Origin: Ceratodon purpureus
Lineage: Eukaryota > Streptophyta > Bryopsida > Pseudoditrichales > Ditrichaceae
Direction of reading: 5' to 3'
NCBI GenBank assembly: GCA_014871385.1
Contig: CM026426.1
Span: forward strand, 89,620,250-89,684,249
Length of the DNA stretch: 64,000 nucleotides
The notes beneath the pieces were generated by a model. The model made no database searches, was not told the DNA's origin, and worked only from the letters and a program-made list of their open reading frames with translations. Below, one piece after another: positions 61,229 through 64,000 of this stretch (position 1 is its first letter; each line of letters begins with the position of its first letter). A program made the translations under genes and the position numbers.

Positions 61229-63213
61229 GTGCAGGACCTCCCAGTTAGGAACACGGTGGATGTTATGCATACCGAAAAGAATATCGCGGAGAATTTAATA
61301 AAAACACTATTCAGAGATAAGGATACCGTGAAGGTCAAACTCGATTTGCAGGCGAAAAAAATATGTCCTCATTTATGGCTCACGCGTAGTGACAAAGAGC
61401 CCAATAAAGCGTACATGTCGGATGCAAAATATGTCCTTTCGAAAGCGGACCGAGAGCAGTTTCTAAAGATACTGAAGACGTTAAAAATGCCTCGCCACTA
61501 CTGTAGTCACCTATACTCTAAAATCAGCAAAGGTAAGTTGACTGGATTAAAATCCCACGACTATCACGTTCTTTTACATGATATTCTTCCTCTTTGTCTT
61601 CAAAATATAGGAGATGCAGCTACTACCGCAGCAATTGTCCGTTTGAGTAGGATATTTCGCAAGATATGTTCGAAGACAATCGATGTGGACACGAGGGAGG
61701 TTCTTTTTGAAGAATGTGCTGAAACACTCTTTTTGTTGGAGAAAGAATTCCCCCCTGCTTTCTTCGACATCATGGTGCATTTGACAATACACCTTATACA
61801 AGAGCTATTCCTGTGTGGCCCAGTACATGTGAGGTGGATGTACCCATTCGAAAGGTACTTCAAGACTTTGAAGGGATTTGTCCGAAACCTAGCGAAACCT
61901 GAGGGATGTCTGGCGAAAAGGTATGAGGTAGAGGAGGCATGCGGGTTTGTTGGAGAATTCGTTTCAGATGATGTTGGTTCATTCAGAAGAGTTTGGGACT
62001 CTGATGAAGACCCTATCATGAACGACGTGGTGTTAGAGGGACGTCCTAAACGTCAGGTTTTGGATTTGACCATGAGGCGACAAATGCATTCCTTCGTTAT
62101 GGAAAACGCGGATGCAGTTGAGCCTTATCGACTATAAGCATTCTAGTCCTTAGTGATTTTGTCCTTCAATTTCATTCAGTAGGCGGTCCATCCAATTCTA
62201 TAATTTCATGCCGTCTCTGCGTGAAGGGCAGATCTTCTGCGGAAATTCACTTCATGAAACTTGTCATTGAGCTAAAGGATATTGTCGCTATAACTGCAAA
62301 TTCTAACACTTTGTAAATGTCTGGTTTCCTACGTAGTCAGTACTCCGAAGTTGTCCAGGAGAGGACTACTGCAAGGCAGCAGTGGCGCTCACGGCTTTAT
62401 GCATGCGCTGGTGCAAGAGCACCGAACTTCCCTCTACACCTCTCGGAGATAAAACCTTTTCCAGAATGGCTACAAGAAACTGTCCAAGCTCAAGTTGATT
62501 CAGGAGCGTATATAGACGACATGGTTGAAGCCGCATCAAAATTTCCTTCATTAGTAGCGCAGAAATATCGCAGTATGTATTCATACGCTTACCATTTACG
62601 GGTGAGAAGTGCACAGACACAGTTGAAGACGTGCAACTCCAACATTGCAGGTACATTTATGAGAGCCTGTAGGGCAGGGGTGGGAGATAGAAACATCGTA
62701 ATGGCACCTGTGGAATACGTCGGCTCCCTTGATGAAATTATAGAGTTAGATTATGGAATATTTACTCAAGTGGTACTGGTTGCTTCGTGGGTAATAGCTA
62801 ACTACAGGGGTACAAATGCTACGGTGAAAAAGGACAAATGGGGATTTACAGTGGCAAATTTTAATCGGATGATTGACTTTGGTGAAGTATCCTTCGCTTT
62901 ACCCTCACATGTTCAGCAATTTTTTTAATTCGAGTGCTCCGAAGCACCAGGTTGGCGGGTTGTTATACGGACCGAACCTAGAGGGTGTCGGGTTATAGCA
63001 CAGACATCAGACCGGGAGGAGGGTCCGATGTTTCAACTCGGCAGAGACGATGAATTTGATGGCCTCAGAGTTCTTGATAATATATCAGAAGATCCACAAC
63101 CTGAAGCTGAAAAAGGCAGAGTGTTAAGAGCGGATAATCTGTTCGATGATGTAGAGGCAGATAATAGTGATGTATTTGACAGAGCTGTAGGGGAGTCTTT
63201 CGAATCAGAATAA

Positions 63214-64000
63214 GTGGGCCTGTTCAAACACAGATGTTCACTAGCTTGGTACGTACCACGGTAACCGTTTACATGCTCAGGTAATACATTTAGAAGGATT
63301 CGGAGGGTTTAATGTTACTACAGTATTGAGATGACTTTTGAGTCAATCTCTAGTAATAAATCTGCAGATATGTTTCCCTTTATTATGCTTGGCGTTGCCC
63401 ATGCCCTGATTGATTTTGTTGAGCTCTACTCTCTAACAGAGTGTTTATTCTTTTGCTTCTGGTTTAGACAGAGATTTATAATAGTGCTTGTGCCTCCTCG
63501 GTGAGAGTGAGAAAAAAAAAAAAAAAAAAGAGAAAAAAAATGGATCCAGTAAATCAGCAGATAATGTTTCCATTATTTTTATGTTATTTGTTTATTTAAT
63601 AGTTTCCAGTTTACGAACCTGGACGGTTACTATCGCTGCTCATGTCTGTGTGGTAGTGAAAGTTTAATTTACGTAATTGGGAGGACCCGGAAGACAAACA
63701 GACGTATTTTTATGTGACTCGACAATCCTCCCACATATGTCTTCATGCGTTTTTAAGGAAAAAAACTAGTATCGTAGGTCCGTCATAGGAGAATCTTTGC
63801 TAAATAGTTACCTGTACTCACTACACAATATACCTTGGGTACATCGTCTCCTCTTGATAACTGGTATGAAAACATTTCCCTTCTTTCTAATCCAAAGGTT
63901 ATTTGTACAGATTTTCCCCTGTCACAGCGCTTTTGCCGAGGGGATATTGTTGTTTCGTTTTATTCATATCTCAATTTATGATGGCTACTGTGTTATGACT
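63214..64000. other. 3' region of TNP2, no gene
   Basis: Noncoding sequence with a poly-A run of about 18 at 63511-63530. No CACTA right terminus (TAGTG with a CCTTG context) was found, so the element continues past the window. Confidence 0.5.

Larger units (their letters stand above)
57925..63213 (+). pseudogene. TNP2 (Transposase_21) transposase of the CACTA element, interrupted
   Basis: The N-terminal exon (57925-58107, CTG|GTACGT) has CACTRCQGGRIRKIDTIKTHHRLYGRDPFL. A second exon is split by a MITE: it ends at IQCGIIL (58618) and resumes at MSLASVYGVSNAFLSALL (59367). It continues through IHSCPEGHVLYEG, CPTCRRSRY, ADGVCPHS, YNLPGWL, LIPGLRAPT, ISDYPALGLVSGH, CPICG and GHRRFLPQGHRFR to LPYLK at a GTAATA donor (60493). 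Exon 61235 opens DLPVRNTVDVMHTEKNIAENL, followed by DUF4218 (HDYHVLLHDILPL, FPPAFFDIMVHL, RWMYPFERYFKTLKGFVRNLAKPEG) to a TAA at 62137. The next frame, 62317-63213, is DUF4216 (YVGSLDEIIELDYG, KWGFTVANFNRM) with an in-frame TAA at about 62926, then WRVVIRTEPRG. TNP2 catalyses CACTA transposition; this copy is inactive as it stands. A further upstream frame at 57499-57876 may be a leader exon. Confidence 0.85.
50637..64000. mobile_element. CACTA (En/Spm-type) transposon, left end and body
   Basis: CACTACAAGGAAAAC at 50637 is a classic CACTA terminus. From there the element contains a TNP1-like gene (minus, 51.8-54.7 kb), a BRCT-like fragment (plus, 55.9-56.6 kb) and a TNP2 transposase gene (plus, 57.5-63.2 kb). 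No matching TAGTG terminus was found before position 64000, so the right end lies beyond the window. The preceding three bases (GCA) would be the target duplication, which cannot be checked. The two transposase genes are divergent, unlike the collinear order I know from En/Spm. Confidence 0.85.

Noticed and set aside
6303-62960. Alternative genetic code with TAG/TAA read as Gln
   Set aside because: Long exons of about 450-490 codons contain no internal TAG or TAA, and several genes end naturally with TAA or TAG. The few in-frame stops are better explained as nonsense mutations.
63440-63540. CACTA right terminus at ATAGTGC near 63480
   Set aside because: The bases next to it do not mirror the CACTACAAGG left end, so it is a chance TAGTG.

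Overview
The window reads as nuclear DNA of a streptophyte plant, most likely a bryophyte-like or other early-diverging lineage. The reasons are GT-AG introns throughout, plant telomere-type AAACCCTA motifs, a plant SUVR-type histone methyltransferase, a plant CACTA (En/Spm) element, and several RNase H-like transposase families that I associate mainly with mosses, liverworts and ferns. The species cannot be named from sequence alone. Almost every recognisable gene belongs to, or travels with, a mobile element, and several elements are nested.

Layout. 0-0.9 kb: a 535-bp-offset direct repeat. 1.1-9.9 kb: a coiled-coil/RING-like gene (minus strand) divergent from a five-exon transposase-like gene (plus strand) that carries an in-frame TAG. 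11.0-11.9 kb: a 200-bp tandem satellite. 12.75-14.5 kb: a SUVR-like SET-domain gene with a GC-AG intron. 14.6-18.8 kb: a second coiled-coil/RING-like gene. 19.7-21.15 kb and 40.59-42.03 kb: the two halves of one transposase-like gene, split by an insertion.

The insertion (21157-40584, 19,428 bp) is the main discovery. It has 27-bp perfect terminal inverted repeats and a 4-bp target duplication, and removing it restores the interrupted reading frame. It carries about three dozen copies of a short palindrome (arm TTTAGCTCGA or TTTAGGTCGA, one centre base, reverse-complement arm). These include two CRISPR-like arrays, one with a 47-bp period. All lie in predicted introns or intergenic DNA. Its minus-strand genes encode (a) a 1,255-residue protein with a ParB/DGQHR-like motif followed by a degenerate beta-class DNA-methyltransferase-like fold, (b) an FCP1-like HAD phosphatase-like protein and (c) a small basic protein. 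Its plus strand has a DUF7869-like transposase broken by several frameshifts. Its AT-rich centre (30.4-35.6 kb) holds a long foldback structure around a small gene made of two near-identical domains. My working model is that the palindromes are binding sites for the ParB/MTase-like protein or the transposase.

42.7-46.5 kb: decayed relatives of the first element. 47.3-49.3 kb: remnants of another transposase family. From 50.64 kb to beyond the window end: a CACTA element with a divergent TNP1-like gene (minus), a captured BRCT-like fragment, and a TNP2 gene (plus). The TNP2 gene is interrupted by a 743-bp MITE whose removal also restores the frame, and it carries an in-frame TAA in DUF4216.

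Gene models are hand-built from splice motifs and family resemblance. No database search was possible.
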